A program made the translations under genes and the position numbers. Below the pieces are notes generated by a model that made no database searches, was not told the origin of the DNA, and was given only the letters and a program-made list of their open reading frames with translations. From Variovorax sp. dw_308 (lineage in GTDB: Bacteria; Pseudomonadota; Gammaproteobacteria; Burkholderiales; Burkholderiaceae_C): a stretch of 64,000 nt of DNA. This document shows positions 35,662 to 44,211 of this stretch, piece after piece; position 1 is the first letter of the stretch; each line of letters starts with the position of its first letter. The stretch lies in the NCBI RefSeq assembly GCF_019207085.1, contig NZ_JAATOM010000007.1, forward strand, positions 1-64,000. The letters run 5' to 3'.

Positions 35662-36063
35662 ATGAACCCGATCCCCAGCGGCGCAGTACTCGTGGTGGAC
35701 GATGACGACAGCATGCGGCAGGCCATCGAGCGGCTGCTGCACGCAGCCGGATCGAACCCGCGAACCTATCCATCGGCGGAAGCGCTGCTGGCCGAGAGCC
35801 CTGTCGAAGGCGCCGCCTGCATCGTCACCGACTTCCAGTTGCCGGCGATGTCCGGTCTCGAACTGCTCACGGAATTGCGGTCACGGGGCAACCAGACGCC
35901 GGTGATCGTGGTCACCGCGCACGACACGCCAGCGCTGCGGCAGGAGGCGATGCGGCGCGGTGCGTGTGCCTACCTGGCCAAGCCCTTCCTTGGCAGCGAC
36001 CTGCTCGCCGCGATCGAAGTGGCGCGCGGATCGGCGCCCTCACCTACCGCCGAGGATGCATGA
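35662..36063 (+). CDS. Single-domain response regulator (receiver only)
   Basis: The 133-residue protein is a lone receiver domain: acidic pocket VVDDDDS at 11-17, phosphoacceptor D57 in IVTDFQLP, Thr in VVTAHD and Lys in LAKPF. There is no output domain. It may act as a phosphate sink or adaptor for the kinase at 30459. A TTG eight codons upstream could extend it. Its stop abuts the stop of the convergent lipoprotein gene without any spacer. Confidence 0.87.
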   Translation: MNPIPSGAVLVVDDDDSMRQAIERLLHAAGSNPRTYPSAEALLAESPVEGAACIVTDFQLPAMSGLELLTELRSRGNQTPVIVVTAHDTPALRQEAMRRGACAYLAKPFLGSDLLAAIEVARGSAPSPTAEDA

Positions 36064-36510
36064 CTACTGCCGCGGGACGACGCGCGCGCCTTCGCCGCTG
36101 CCTTCGATGTAGACGCGTTGCCCCACGCGCAGGCCCGGATTGACCGGCTGCGAGATGGACAACAGCACGCCGCTGCCGGTGCGCACGACGACCTGCTGCC
36201 CCGGCGCGGGCTGGTCGTATCTCTTCTGCACCTCGTTGCCGGCCACGGCGCCACCCACGGCGCCCAGGACCATGGCCACGTCGCGCCCGGTGCCGCCACC
36301 GATCAGGCTGCCGATGCCCACGCCCGCGAGCCCGCCAGCGACGGCGCCGAGGCCTGCGTGATGGTTGCTCTGCAACTGCGTCGGGGTGATCTGTTCGATC
36401 GTGGCCTGGCGGACCTCCATCGCGCCGGGTTGCGCGCCAGGCGCCGCGCAGGCTGCAAGCGCCACGGTCAAGGCCACGGCGCCGATACGGGAAACGAGAT
36501 GACCAGTCAT
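36064..36510 (-). CDS. Glycine-zipper outer-membrane lipoprotein (SlyB-like)
   Basis: The 148-residue protein has a lipobox AAC at about residue 21 (ALTVALAACA), then a glycine-zipper region with repeated small-residue spacing (GLGAVAGGLAGVGIGSLIGG and GAVGGAVAGNEVQKRY), followed by a short beta domain (GQQVVVRTGSG, VGQRVYIEG). This matches the 17-kDa antigen/SlyB family of envelope lipoproteins linked to stress. AAGGAG lies six bases before the ATG. Confidence 0.88.
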   Translation of the reverse strand: MTGHLVSRIGAVALTVALAACAAPGAQPGAMEVRQATIEQITPTQLQSNHHAGLGAVAGGLAGVGIGSLIGGGTGRDVAMVLGAVGGAVAGNEVQKRYDQPAPGQQVVVRTGSGVLLSISQPVNPGLRVGQRVYIEGSGEGARVVPRQ

Positions 36511-36722
36511 GAATGCTCCTTGGGTTGGGATTCGTGCATGCAACGCAGGAGGAAGGCCTTTGAGTTGCACACGCGCGTGAGACCTTGAATTTACGCAATC
36601 CAACATATCGCTGGCCACAATTGTTGATCAATTGTTATAATAAAGTTCTAGGGTGTAGCGCCGCAATCGTGCGGTGCACAGGTCAAGCGTCGGTCGGGCC
36701 GCCACGCGGATGAACCACGACC

Positions 36723-37463
36723 ATGCACCACAGGCCTCGCGCCCCGCGGCATTCCCACGCGACCTCGAATCAAACTTCGCACGATCATGTCGACTCGGCA
36801 TGGCTGCCTGAGGGCTCGACCTCCACATCCACGCCGAGTGCCCGGCGGGCGCGCGATGAATTGCCGTGGCGCAAGTTGATGCGTGCAATTGCCGGCAAGA
36901 GGCAGCCATTCCATCGACGGACACCTCAAGAGCTCGCGCGGTTCCTGGAGCAACAGCACGCGGGCTGCAAGGCGCCGCTGCTTGCGGAAGATGTCCTGCA
37001 GATGCTCCACGAGGGCCGCGGCGAGTTGGTGGCAAGCCGATCGGCGCTGGCCTTCGTCGTCGACCACGGGCCGCAGGTGGGCCTTGAGCTTCGATACCTG
37101 TTCGTCATGCCCGGCCACCGCAAGCGTGGTGCAGGCCGCGCCTTGATCGCAAGGTTGCGCGCCCGGTATGCAGACTTTCAATTCTTCTGCAGCTTCCGGG
37201 ATGCGCACTGGATACGCTTCGCGCAGCTCGCCGGCTTCGAACCCCGCCAGCACGACGACGGCCTGTGGCATGTGACGACCGCGCCCGCTCAATTGCAGGG
37301 ACATCCGGCACCCAGCCAGTCGCTTCGCGCGCCCGGTTCGCATGCGCCGGGCTCCGCACCGGACGGCGCAGGAATCCAGCGCCCGGGTCGACCACGGGGC
37401 AGGTTCGCGCGATTCCTGGGCCGTCTGCGCGGCCGTAGCGACCGCCGCGGTTTCATGCCTTGA
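36723..37463 (+). CDS. GNAT family N-acetyltransferase
   Basis: The 246-residue frame contains a GNAT core: motif A region LRYLFVMPGHRKRGAGRALI (acetyl-CoA pyrophosphate loop R/Q-x2-G-x-G/A) near residue 121-140 and motif B-like DAHWIRFAQLAGFEP. Both ends are Arg/Pro/Ser-rich and may be disordered, and the true start may be ATG 36879 (MRAIAGKRQPF). The AT-rich stretch at 36620-36650, with TATAAT at 36636-36641, may hold the promoter. Substrate unknown. Confidence 0.65.
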   Translation: MHHRPRAPRHSHATSNQTSHDHVDSAWLPEGSTSTSTPSARRARDELPWRKLMRAIAGKRQPFHRRTPQELARFLEQQHAGCKAPLLAEDVLQMLHEGRGELVASRSALAFVVDHGPQVGLELRYLFVMPGHRKRGAGRALIARLRARYADFQFFCSFRDAHWIRFAQLAGFEPRQHDDGLWHVTTAPAQLQGHPAPSQSLRAPGSHAPGSAPDGAGIQRPGRPRGRFARFLGRLRGRSDRRGFMP

Positions 37464-37550
37464 GGCCTGAACCGCCCGGCGCGGCAACATGCGCTGCGCC
37501 TGCAGGCGCTCGCGCCGGCTGGGCGCGTGAACCCCTGGGCCGAAGGCCGA

Positions 37551-38750
37551 CTACGACTGCTGCCCGAGCAGCCCGCGCTTCGCCAGGTTGCGCATCAACG
37601 CCCCGATGCCGAAGGTCCAGCGCTCGGCCTGCTGCGAATGCACGACCCGGTTGGTCAGCGCGCCCAGTTCGGGCGCCGAGACCGTCACCCAGTCGCCCAC
37701 CATGTGCGTGAAGCCTTGGCCCGGGCCGTGCCGGTCCTGCGTCGGCGCGAACATGGTGCCGAGGAACAGCATCAGGCCATCGGGGTAGTCGTGATGCCGG
37801 CCGATGGCCTGGCTCACCAGGTTGAGCGGATCGCGGCTGATCTTCGAGAGCGAACTCGCGCCTTCCATCTCGAAGCCGTCCGGCCCGGTGACCTGCAGGC
37901 CGACCGTGATGCGGCGCACGTCCGCGATGCCGAAGTGCTCGTCGAACAGGCGAATGAACGGCCCGATCGCGCAGGAGGCGTTGTTGTCCTTGGCCTTGCC
38001 GAGCAGCAGCGCGCTACGGCCTTCGAAGTCGCGCAGGTTGACGTCGTTGCCCAGCGCCGCGCCGCGCACGTGGCCCTGGCTGTTGACGGCCAGCACGACC
38101 TCGGGCTCGGGGTTGTTCCAGACCGAGCCTTCGTGGATGCCCGCATCGGCGCCGGTGCCGACCGCGGACAGCACGGGCGCCTTGGTGAAGATCTCGGCGT
38201 CGGGGCCGATGCCGACTTCGAGGTACTGCGACCATACGCCCTGCGCGATCAGCACCTCCTTGACCTTTGCGGCTTCCGGCGAGCCCGGCACGATGCCGGC
38301 CAGGTTGTCACCGAGCACGCTGCTCAGCCCGGTGCGGATCGACTCGGCCTTGGCCGCATCACCGCGCGCCTGTTCCTCGATGACTCGCTCCAGCAGGCTG
38401 GCCACGAAGGTGACGCCGCTGGCCTTGATGGCCTGCAGGTCGCAGGGTGCGAGCAGCCACGGCTTTTCCGTGTCTCGCAAGCCTTCGTCGCTGTTGGCCA
38501 GCACGTCGTCGAGCGCGGCAAGGGACGGGGCGGAGCCGTCTTTCAGGGCCGCACGGACCTTCGCGACCGGCACGTCGAGTTCGAGCAGCTGGCTGGCGGT
38601 GGGCGCGATGTGCGACAGGTCATGCAATTGCCCCTGGTGCACCGCCACCAGCACCGGGCCGACATCCGGCTGCCACATGCGCCCGACCAGCGTGGCGCGC
38701 TCGGCATCGGCTGGCAAGGCTTGCTGGGAATTGAACGTGGCTGTGGGCAT
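37551..38750 (-). CDS. Fumarylacetoacetate hydrolase family protein
   Basis: The 399-residue protein has the FAH superfamily C-terminal domain: metal ligand segment NNPEPEVVLAVNSQG, GNDVNLRDFEGR, and the later GQGFTHMVGDWVTVSAPELG with TNRV. FAH proteins cleave C-C bonds of beta-diketo acids or decarboxylate oxo acids. GGAGACCTCC precedes the ATG. It lies 338 bp downstream of nicB on the same strand. Because 2-formylglutarate is a beta-oxo acid, a role in the next step of nicotinate breakdown is conceivable, but nothing in the sequence proves it. Confidence 0.85.
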   Translation of the reverse strand: MPTATFNSQQALPADAERATLVGRMWQPDVGPVLVAVHQGQLHDLSHIAPTASQLLELDVPVAKVRAALKDGSAPSLAALDDVLANSDEGLRDTEKPWLLAPCDLQAIKASGVTFVASLLERVIEEQARGDAAKAESIRTGLSSVLGDNLAGIVPGSPEAAKVKEVLIAQGVWSQYLEVGIGPDAEIFTKAPVLSAVGTGADAGIHEGSVWNNPEPEVVLAVNSQGHVRGAALGNDVNLRDFEGRSALLLGKAKDNNASCAIGPFIRLFDEHFGIADVRRITVGLQVTGPDGFEMEGASSLSKISRDPLNLVSQAIGRHHDYPDGLMLFLGTMFAPTQDRHGPGQGFTHMVGDWVTVSAPELGALTNRVVHSQQAERWTFGIGALMRNLAKRGLLGQQS

Positions 38751-39088
38751 GGAGGTCTCCGGAGGCGGTGGTTTCGGGAAGGCGATCTGCGACGCCGGCA
38801 TGCAGGGCCGGCGCGCGTGCTGCGTTTCGGCAGCGTTGTGCGAGCTGCCGATTCAACCACGCTGAGGCGCATTGCGCACGCATCGAGGTGCGAGCGGCCA
38901 GGCTGCGGTCGCGGTGTGGCATCGGGCAGTCATCGGCTCGCTTGCGGAGACTCTGGACACGGCCCCATCAGGCGCTTCGCTACTTGCGAATCACCGCCGA
39001 TCCATCCGGCTCGGTGCAACCTGCGCGGTAGACGCCGTAGACGTGGTGGGCAGCCTCTTGACCGCGACGGCCCGTTCGGCCCACGGAC
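38751..39088. other. Intergenic region between nicB and the FAH gene (338 bp)
   Basis: No gene with normal coding character was found on either strand. The part next to nicB has GC-rich inverted segments (GGGCCGAACGGGCC at about 39069-39082) without a T run. No clear promoter for the FAH gene could be picked out, apart from its ribosome binding site at the lower edge. Confidence 0.4.
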
Positions 39089-42000
39089 TCAACGTGCAGC
39101 GGTCTGCGCGGCATGCGCTTGTGCGGCACGCACCCGCGCAACCTGCGCCGGCAGATCGGCCCACGCCGGTTCCTGCGGCGCGAAGCGTGCGCGCGTGTAG
39201 GCGGCCAGCTCCGCAATCTGCCGGTCGTCGAGCGCCTCGCGAAACGCCGGCATGAAGCCGATGTCGCGCGATGCCGGCTCGCGCACGCCGTCGAGAATCG
39301 TTTGCAGCAGGTTGTCAGGCGAGGCGCTCGTGAGGTTGCTGTTGAGCGCGAGCGGCGTGTTGACGCCGAGCAGGGTCGGGCCGTTGCCGTCATGGTGGCA
39401 ACTGGCGCAGGCGCTGTCGAACATGCGTTGCGCGGGGCCCAGCAGCAGGCCTTGGCGGCTGGCTGCGTTGGCAACGACCTGCCTTGCCTTCATGGCGGCG
39501 GCCGCTTCGGTCGATGCCGGGTTGAACGACGCGAGGTAGGTGGCCATGGCGCGGATGTCGGCATCCGGCACCGCGCCGAGTTCGCGCACCACCTCGGCCA
39601 TCGGGCCGCCGGCGATGCCGTGCTGCGCGCTGTGCCCGTTGCGCAGGTAGCCGTACAGTGCATCGGCATTCCACGGCACCGCGGATGACGAGCGCGCGGT
39701 GAGCGAGGGCGCCTCCCAGTCGTCGACCATCGTGCCGGCAAGGTAGGCGTTGCCGCCCTGCTCCGCGCCGAGCGCGTTGCGCGGCGTGTGGCAGGCGCCG
39801 CAGTGGCCGAGTCCGTTGACCAGGTAGGCACCACGGTTCCATTCGGCGCTCTGCGTGGTCACGGGTTGATACGGCGTGGGGTCATGGAACATCGCGTTCC
39901 AGAAGCCCATGAGCGGGCGCACACTGAACGGGAACTTGAGTTCGGATGCCGGCGTTTCGTTGCGCACCGCGGGCTGCGACATGAAGTACGCATAGAGCGC
40001 GGTGAGGTCGTCGTCGCTGGTCTTCGCGAAGGCGGTGTAGGGGAAGGCCGGGTACAGGCGATGGCCGTCGCGCGAGATGCCTTCGCGCATGGCGCGCTGG
40101 AAGGCGCTGAAGGACCACTGGCCGATGCCCGTGTCAGGGTCCGGCGTGAGGTTGGTGCTGTAGAGCGTGCCGAAGGGCGTTTCCATCGCGCGGCCGCCGG
40201 TGTTGGGTTGCCCGCCGGGCGCGGTGTGGCATACGGCGCAGTCTCCGATGGACGCGAGGATGCGGCCGCGTTCGATGGTGGCTTCGGTGTAGACCGAGGC
40301 ACTCAAGGCCACGGGCGCGATGGTGGAGCGCCAGCCGAACAGGGCGGCGATGGCGCCGATGCTGCCAAGGACAAAAGCCGTCGCCCAGGCGGTCTTGCTC
40401 CTTCTCCCTCCGGGAGAAGGCTGGGATGAGGGTGCGGCTGAGTCAGCGCTTGGCGACCGCTTGCCCTCACCCCTGCCCTCTCCCGGAGGGAGAGGGAGTA
40501 AATCCGGTGCACCTTGTCCTGGAGGGAGCGGATTCAACGCCGCCAGCACCACCTCCGGCGTGAACGGCGGCGAGCGGAAGCGCACGCCAGTAGCGTCGAA
40601 GATCGCATTGGCAATGGCCGCCGTCCCCGGCACTGACGACGACTCGCCTGCCCCCAACGCCGGCTCTCCGGGGCGCGGCATGTGGACGACATCGATCACC
40701 GGCACTTCGCGGAAGTTGATGATCGGGTAGCTGCCCCATTCGCGACTCGCCACCGTACCGGCGTTCGGCGTACCCTGCGGCGTGAACCACACCTTCTCCT
40801 TGAGCGCACGGCTGGTGGTCTGGATCACGTTGCCGTGGATCTGGTGTTCGACGCCGGCCGGATTGATGACCAGCCCGGCGTCATGCCCGACAACCACGCG
40901 GCGCACATGCACCTCGCCGGTCTTCTGGTTGACCTCGACATCGGCCACCCAAGCGGCCCATGCGGCGCCGAAGCCCGGCCACTTGCTGTGCATGTAGCGG
41001 GCATAGGCCACGCCCTGTCCGAAGAGGATGTCGCCACCGGCCCCAAGCCCGCCATCGGCGTTCCCCCGCGGCCCGGTGCGCATGCGCCAGCCGGCCCTTT
41101 GCGCGGTGGCGCGCAGCAGTTCGGCCGCGCGCGGATCGGGCAGGTGTCGCAGCCGGAATTCGACCGGGTCGATGCCCGATGCGGTCGCCAGTTCGTCGAC
41201 GTAGGACTCGTGCGCGAACGAACTCGGCAGCGCCGACACACCGCGCAGCCACGATGCGCGCACGATCGGCGGCATGTCGTTGACCTTGACGCGCAGGTTC
41301 TCGTACGCATACGGCGGGCGCGCGGTGCGGTCGCCCATCTCGAAGGCCTGCGCGACCGGCTCGATGGTGCGCGTCAGCAGCAGCGCGAGCGTGGGCGCGC
41401 CGTTCGAGGGGTACGAGGTCTCGAAGTCGTAGGCGGCCACGCTGCCATCCGCCGCCAGCCCGCCGTTGACCTGCATGAGTTGCGCGGCGCCCTTGGGCTC
41501 CCACACGTGCTCCTGCTCGCGCGTGAGCTGCACCCGCACCGGCGCATGGACCGCGCGCGAGAGCAGCGCGGCATCGGCCGCCACATCGTCGGCACCATTG
41601 CGGCCGTAGCAGCCGGCCGCTTCCATGCGGATGACTTCGATGGCGACATCGGGCTGGCCGGTGAGTCGCGCGAGATCGGCGCGCAGCACGTGCGGGTTCT
41701 GCGTGCCGGCCCAGACGGTCAGTACCGGGCCGCCATGCGCATGCGGCGAAGCGTCGCCGCGCCAATCCGCCAACGCGCACGACGGGCCGATCGACGCATG
41801 CATCTGGTACGGCCACACGTAGGTGCGCGGCATCGGCTGGGCCGCGCCGGCGAGCGCGCCTTCGACATCGCCCTCGTCGACCAGCAGGCGCTGCGTCGAC
41901 GGATTCGCACGCAGGGCGCCTTCGAGGTCATCCAGCGAAGGCAGGCCCGGCCACGCCTTCCATGTCACGCGCAGTTCGCGCAGCGCCTGCTCTGCATGTT

Positions 42001-42832
42001 CCTCGCGCTCAGCCACGACGCCGACGAAATCGCGGATGACGACGACGGCGCGAATGCCGGGGATGTGCGCGATCGACGACTCGTCGACCGATTCCAGCGT
42101 ATTGCCGATGAAGTCGCCGTGGTCCGCGCCGGCATACGGCGGCCGCACGACGCGACCGTGCAGCATGCCGGGCACCCTCATGTCGTGCACGAACACGGTG
42201 TCGCCCGCGAGCTTGGCCGGGATGTCGACGCGCGGCACGCGGGTGCCGACCAGGCGGTAGTCGGCTACCGGCTTGAACCGGATCTCGCCTTCGAGCATCT
42301 GCACGCTGCGCTGGCCTTGCAGCAACTCGGCGAAGCTGCGGCCCACCGTGGCATCGGCGCGCGCATGCACTCGGCCTTCGGTCACGGTGAGTTCGGCCTC
42401 CTGGATGCCGAGCCATTCCGAGGCCTGCGCGATGAGCCAGTGGCGTGCCTGCGCAGCCGCCATGCGCAGCGGCGCGGCATGGATCTGGATGGAGGCGCTG
42501 GCAATGGTGGCGCCCTGATTGGGAGCGCGCGAGGTGTCGCCGAGCACCATCTTCAAGCGCGCCAGCGGCAGGTCGAGTTCCTCGCACACGATCTGCGCGA
42601 GCGAGGTCTGCAAGCCGGTGCCGAGGTCGACGTGGCCGTTGAGCGCGGTGGCGCTGCCGTCGTCCCAGAGTGCCAGCAGGATCTCGGGGCCTTCGGCGGG
42701 ATTGCCCGGCACGCCGGGGGGCTGGCCCGGCGCCGGTGCGGGCGGGGGCGGGGTGTCGCGCACGATGACGAGGGCGCCATCGGCCTGGAGGAAATCCGCG
42801 CGGGTGCGGGGCTGGTCGGCGCGGCGTGTCAC
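39089..42832 (-). CDS. nicB: Nicotinate dehydrogenase subunit B: molybdopterin domain fused to a tri-haem cytochrome c
   Basis: The 1247-residue protein has an N-terminal xanthine-oxidase-type molybdopterin domain (residues 30-770; DLGTGLQTSLAQIVCEELDL, and GAGESS near the end), a linker, a membrane helix near 815-836 and three c-type haem motifs: CAVCH (865), CGACH (1011) and CASCH (1142). This is the plan of NicB and isoquinoline 1-oxidoreductase-like enzymes, which hydroxylate nicotinate at C6 with NicA and pass electrons to haem. The order implies a cytoplasmic active site and periplasmic haems. Start is GTG 42832, directly against a REP-like repeat. The linker (about 777-813) is itself a translated repeat. 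Confidence 0.85.
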   Translation of the reverse strand: MTRRADQPRTRADFLQADGALVIVRDTPPPPAPAPGQPPGVPGNPAEGPEILLALWDDGSATALNGHVDLGTGLQTSLAQIVCEELDLPLARLKMVLGDTSRAPNQGATIASASIQIHAAPLRMAAAQARHWLIAQASEWLGIQEAELTVTEGRVHARADATVGRSFAELLQGQRSVQMLEGEIRFKPVADYRLVGTRVPRVDIPAKLAGDTVFVHDMRVPGMLHGRVVRPPYAGADHGDFIGNTLESVDESSIAHIPGIRAVVVIRDFVGVVAEREEHAEQALRELRVTWKAWPGLPSLDDLEGALRANPSTQRLLVDEGDVEGALAGAAQPMPRTYVWPYQMHASIGPSCALADWRGDASPHAHGGPVLTVWAGTQNPHVLRADLARLTGQPDVAIEVIRMEAAGCYGRNGADDVAADAALLSRAVHAPVRVQLTREQEHVWEPKGAAQLMQVNGGLAADGSVAAYDFETSYPSNGAPTLALLLTRTIEPVAQAFEMGDRTARPPYAYENLRVKVNDMPPIVRASWLRGVSALPSSFAHESYVDELATASGIDPVEFRLRHLPDPRAAELLRATAQRAGWRMRTGPRGNADGGLGAGGDILFGQGVAYARYMHSKWPGFGAAWAAWVADVEVNQKTGEVHVRRVVVGHDAGLVINPAGVEHQIHGNVIQTTSRALKEKVWFTPQGTPNAGTVASREWGSYPIINFREVPVIDVVHMPRPGEPALGAGESSSVPGTAAIANAIFDATGVRFRSPPFTPEVVLAALNPLPPGQGAPDLLPLPPGEGRGEGKRSPSADSAAPSSQPSPGGRRSKTAWATAFVLGSIGAIAALFGWRSTIAPVALSASVYTEATIERGRILASIGDCAVCHTAPGGQPNTGGRAMETPFGTLYSTNLTPDPDTGIGQWSFSAFQRAMREGISRDGHRLYPAFPYTAFAKTSDDDLTALYAYFMSQPAVRNETPASELKFPFSVRPLMGFWNAMFHDPTPYQPVTTQSAEWNRGAYLVNGLGHCGACHTPRNALGAEQGGNAYLAGTMVDDWEAPSLTARSSSAVPWNADALYGYLRNGHSAQHGIAGGPMAEVVRELGAVPDADIRAMATYLASFNPASTEAAAAMKARQVVANAASRQGLLLGPAQRMFDSACASCHHDGNGPTLLGVNTPLALNSNLTSASPDNLLQTILDGVREPASRDIGFMPAFREALDDRQIAELAAYTRARFAPQEPAWADLPAQVARVRAAQAHAAQTAAR
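40396..40503. repeat. REP-like inverted pair inside the nicB coding sequence
   Basis: Two palindromic units face each other: a hairpin TTCTCCCTCCGGGAGAAGG followed by CTGGGATGAGGG, and, about 35 bp on, the mirror CCCTCACCCCTG followed by hairpin CCCTCTCCCGGAGGGAGAGG. The pair is in frame and encodes the linker residues about 777-813 between the molybdopterin and cytochrome parts. A similar pair lies between nicA and nicB. Confidence 0.8.
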
Positions 42833-42944
42833 TCCCTCTCCCTTCGGGAGAGGGCTGGGGTGAGGGTTTGCGGCGGTGGCATGGGCCGCGCTTCTTCGAC
42901 CGCTGCGGCCCTCCCCTTGGCCCTCTCCCCGAGGGGAGGGGGGA
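42833..42944. repeat. REP-like inverted pair between nicA and nicB
   Basis: A hairpin CCCTCTCCCTTCGGGAGAGG followed by GCTGGGGTGAGGG faces, after about 50 bp, a second GC-rich hairpin (CCTCTCCCCGAGGGGAGG). The layout equals the pair inside nicB. Its edge supplies the purine-rich stretch GGGAGAGGGA directly before the nicB GTG start, so it may serve as, or replace, the ribosome binding site. Confidence 0.75.
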
Positions 42945-42956
42945 TAAATCCGGCGC

Positions 42957-43439
42957 TCATGATTTGGCGCTCATCAGCACGGCGGCGCGCCGCACGGCAT
43001 CGAGGATCTCGACGTGCGTGCCGCAACGGCACAGGTTGCCCGACAGCTCGGCGCGGATGCGTTCCTCGCTCGGCTGCGGATCGCGTGCCAGCAGGGCCGC
43101 GGCCTGCATCACCATCCCGTTGAGGCAGTAGCCGCACTGCGCGGCCTGCGCATCCTCAAAGGCCTGCTGGACCGGATGCCAGTCGCCGCGTGAGCCCAAT
43201 CCTTCGAGCGTGGTGATGGCGCGCCCGGCCACGCCATGCGCCGGGATCACGCAAGCGCGCGCCGCCACGCCATCGACCCAGACGGTGCAGGCACCGCACT
43301 GGCCCAGGCCGCAGCCGTACTTGGGTCCGTTGATTCCGAGGTCGTTGCGCAGCATGTGAAGCAACGACGCCTCGCGCGACACGCCGGGCAGCTCGACATC
43401 GCGTCCATTGACCGTGCATGCGAGCCCGCTGCTTCTCAT
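42957..43439 (-). CDS. nicA: Nicotinate dehydrogenase subunit A: [2Fe-2S] protein
   Basis: The 160-residue protein has the two [2Fe-2S] sites of molybdenum hydroxylase small subunits: the plant-ferredoxin type CGLGQCGACTVWVDG near residue 43-57, and the C-terminal helical site with CGYCLNGMVM and LCRCGTH. Length matches NicA-type subunits. It passes electrons from the NicB molybdenum centre to the haem domain. It starts 10 bp after the nicotinamidase stop and precedes nicB with a REP-like element between. Confidence 0.9.
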   Translation of the reverse strand: MRSSGLACTVNGRDVELPGVSREASLLHMLRNDLGINGPKYGCGLGQCGACTVWVDGVAARACVIPAHGVAGRAITTLEGLGSRGDWHPVQQAFEDAQAAQCGYCLNGMVMQAAALLARDPQPSEERIRAELSGNLCRCGTHVEILDAVRRAAVLMSAKS

Positions 43440-43449
43440 GCGTCCGTCG

Positions 43450-44160
43450 TCAGGCGATGTCGGAGGACTGGATGCGCTTGACGCCCTTGGCCGTCATCTG
43501 CTTCCACGCTGCGGCCAGCGAGCCGTTGAGGTCGATGCCGCGTGTCGCGTCCTCGATCACGTAGACCTCGAAGCCGGCCTTGCGCGCGTCCATCGCGGTC
43601 CAGGCCACGCAGAAGTCGGTCGCCAGGCCGGTCACGAAGATGGTCTTGATGCCTCGCCCCTTGAGGTAGCCCGCCAGCCCGGTCGCGGTCTTGTGGTCGG
43701 CTTCCTCGAAGGCCGAGTAGCTGTCCATGTCCTTGTGGAAGCCCTTGCGGATGATGAGCTGCGCGGTGGGCAGCGCGAGCTCCTTGCCGAGGCCGGCGTC
43801 GTCCGTGCCCTGCACGCAATGGTCCGGCCACAGCACCTGCGTGCCGTACTTGAGCTTCGTGGTCTCGAAGGGCTTCTTGCCCGGATAGGTGCTGGCGAAG
43901 GACGCATGGCCTGCCGTGTGCCAGTCCTGCGTGACGACGATGTTGTCGAAGGCCGGTGCGAGCTTGTTGATGACCGGAATCACCTCGTTGCCGCCCTTCA
44001 CCGCGAGCGTGCCGCCGTCGAGAAAACAGTTCTGTACGTCGACCACGATCAATGCGGAATTGCCGGCCGGCTTGACCTTGGCGGCCGCCCAGACGAGTTG
44101 CGGTGCGATCGCGGCCAGCCCGAGTGCGGCGCCGGCGTGGAGGATGGTTCTGCGTTGCAT
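43450..44160 (-). CDS. pncA: Exported nicotinamidase (PncA family)
   Basis: The 236-residue protein has an N-terminal twin-arginine leader (RRTILHAGAALGLAA, cleavage near VWA). An isochorismatase/nicotinamidase domain follows: catalytic Asp in VVDVQNCFLDGG, metal ligands in QDWHTAGHASF, and the nucleophile Cys in GLATDFCVAW. It converts nicotinamide to nicotinate and ammonia. The Tat-like leader suggests action in the periplasm, unlike the cytoplasmic salvage enzyme. It lies directly before nicA, feeding the pathway. AGGAG precedes the ATG used. Confidence 0.88.
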   Translation of the reverse strand: MQRRTILHAGAALGLAAIAPQLVWAAAKVKPAGNSALIVVDVQNCFLDGGTLAVKGGNEVIPVINKLAPAFDNIVVTQDWHTAGHASFASTYPGKKPFETTKLKYGTQVLWPDHCVQGTDDAGLGKELALPTAQLIIRKGFHKDMDSYSAFEEADHKTATGLAGYLKGRGIKTIFVTGLATDFCVAWTAMDARKAGFEVYVIEDATRGIDLNGSLAAAWKQMTAKGVKRIQSSDIA

Positions 44161-44211
44161 GGTGGTCGCTCCTGTGACGGTTGAGGAAACTTCTTCGGTC
44201 AAACGCTGATG

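Noticed and set aside
36620..36650. AT-rich stretch with TTGATCAA and TATAAT, considered as a paired promoter
   Set aside because: A -10-like box is present but no -35 element at normal spacing on either strand, so no separate promoter feature was called.
37551..38750. FAH-family gene as a definite member of the nicotinate pathway
   Set aside because: Same strand, but 338 bp from nicB and of a family with many substrates. Only a possible link is stated.
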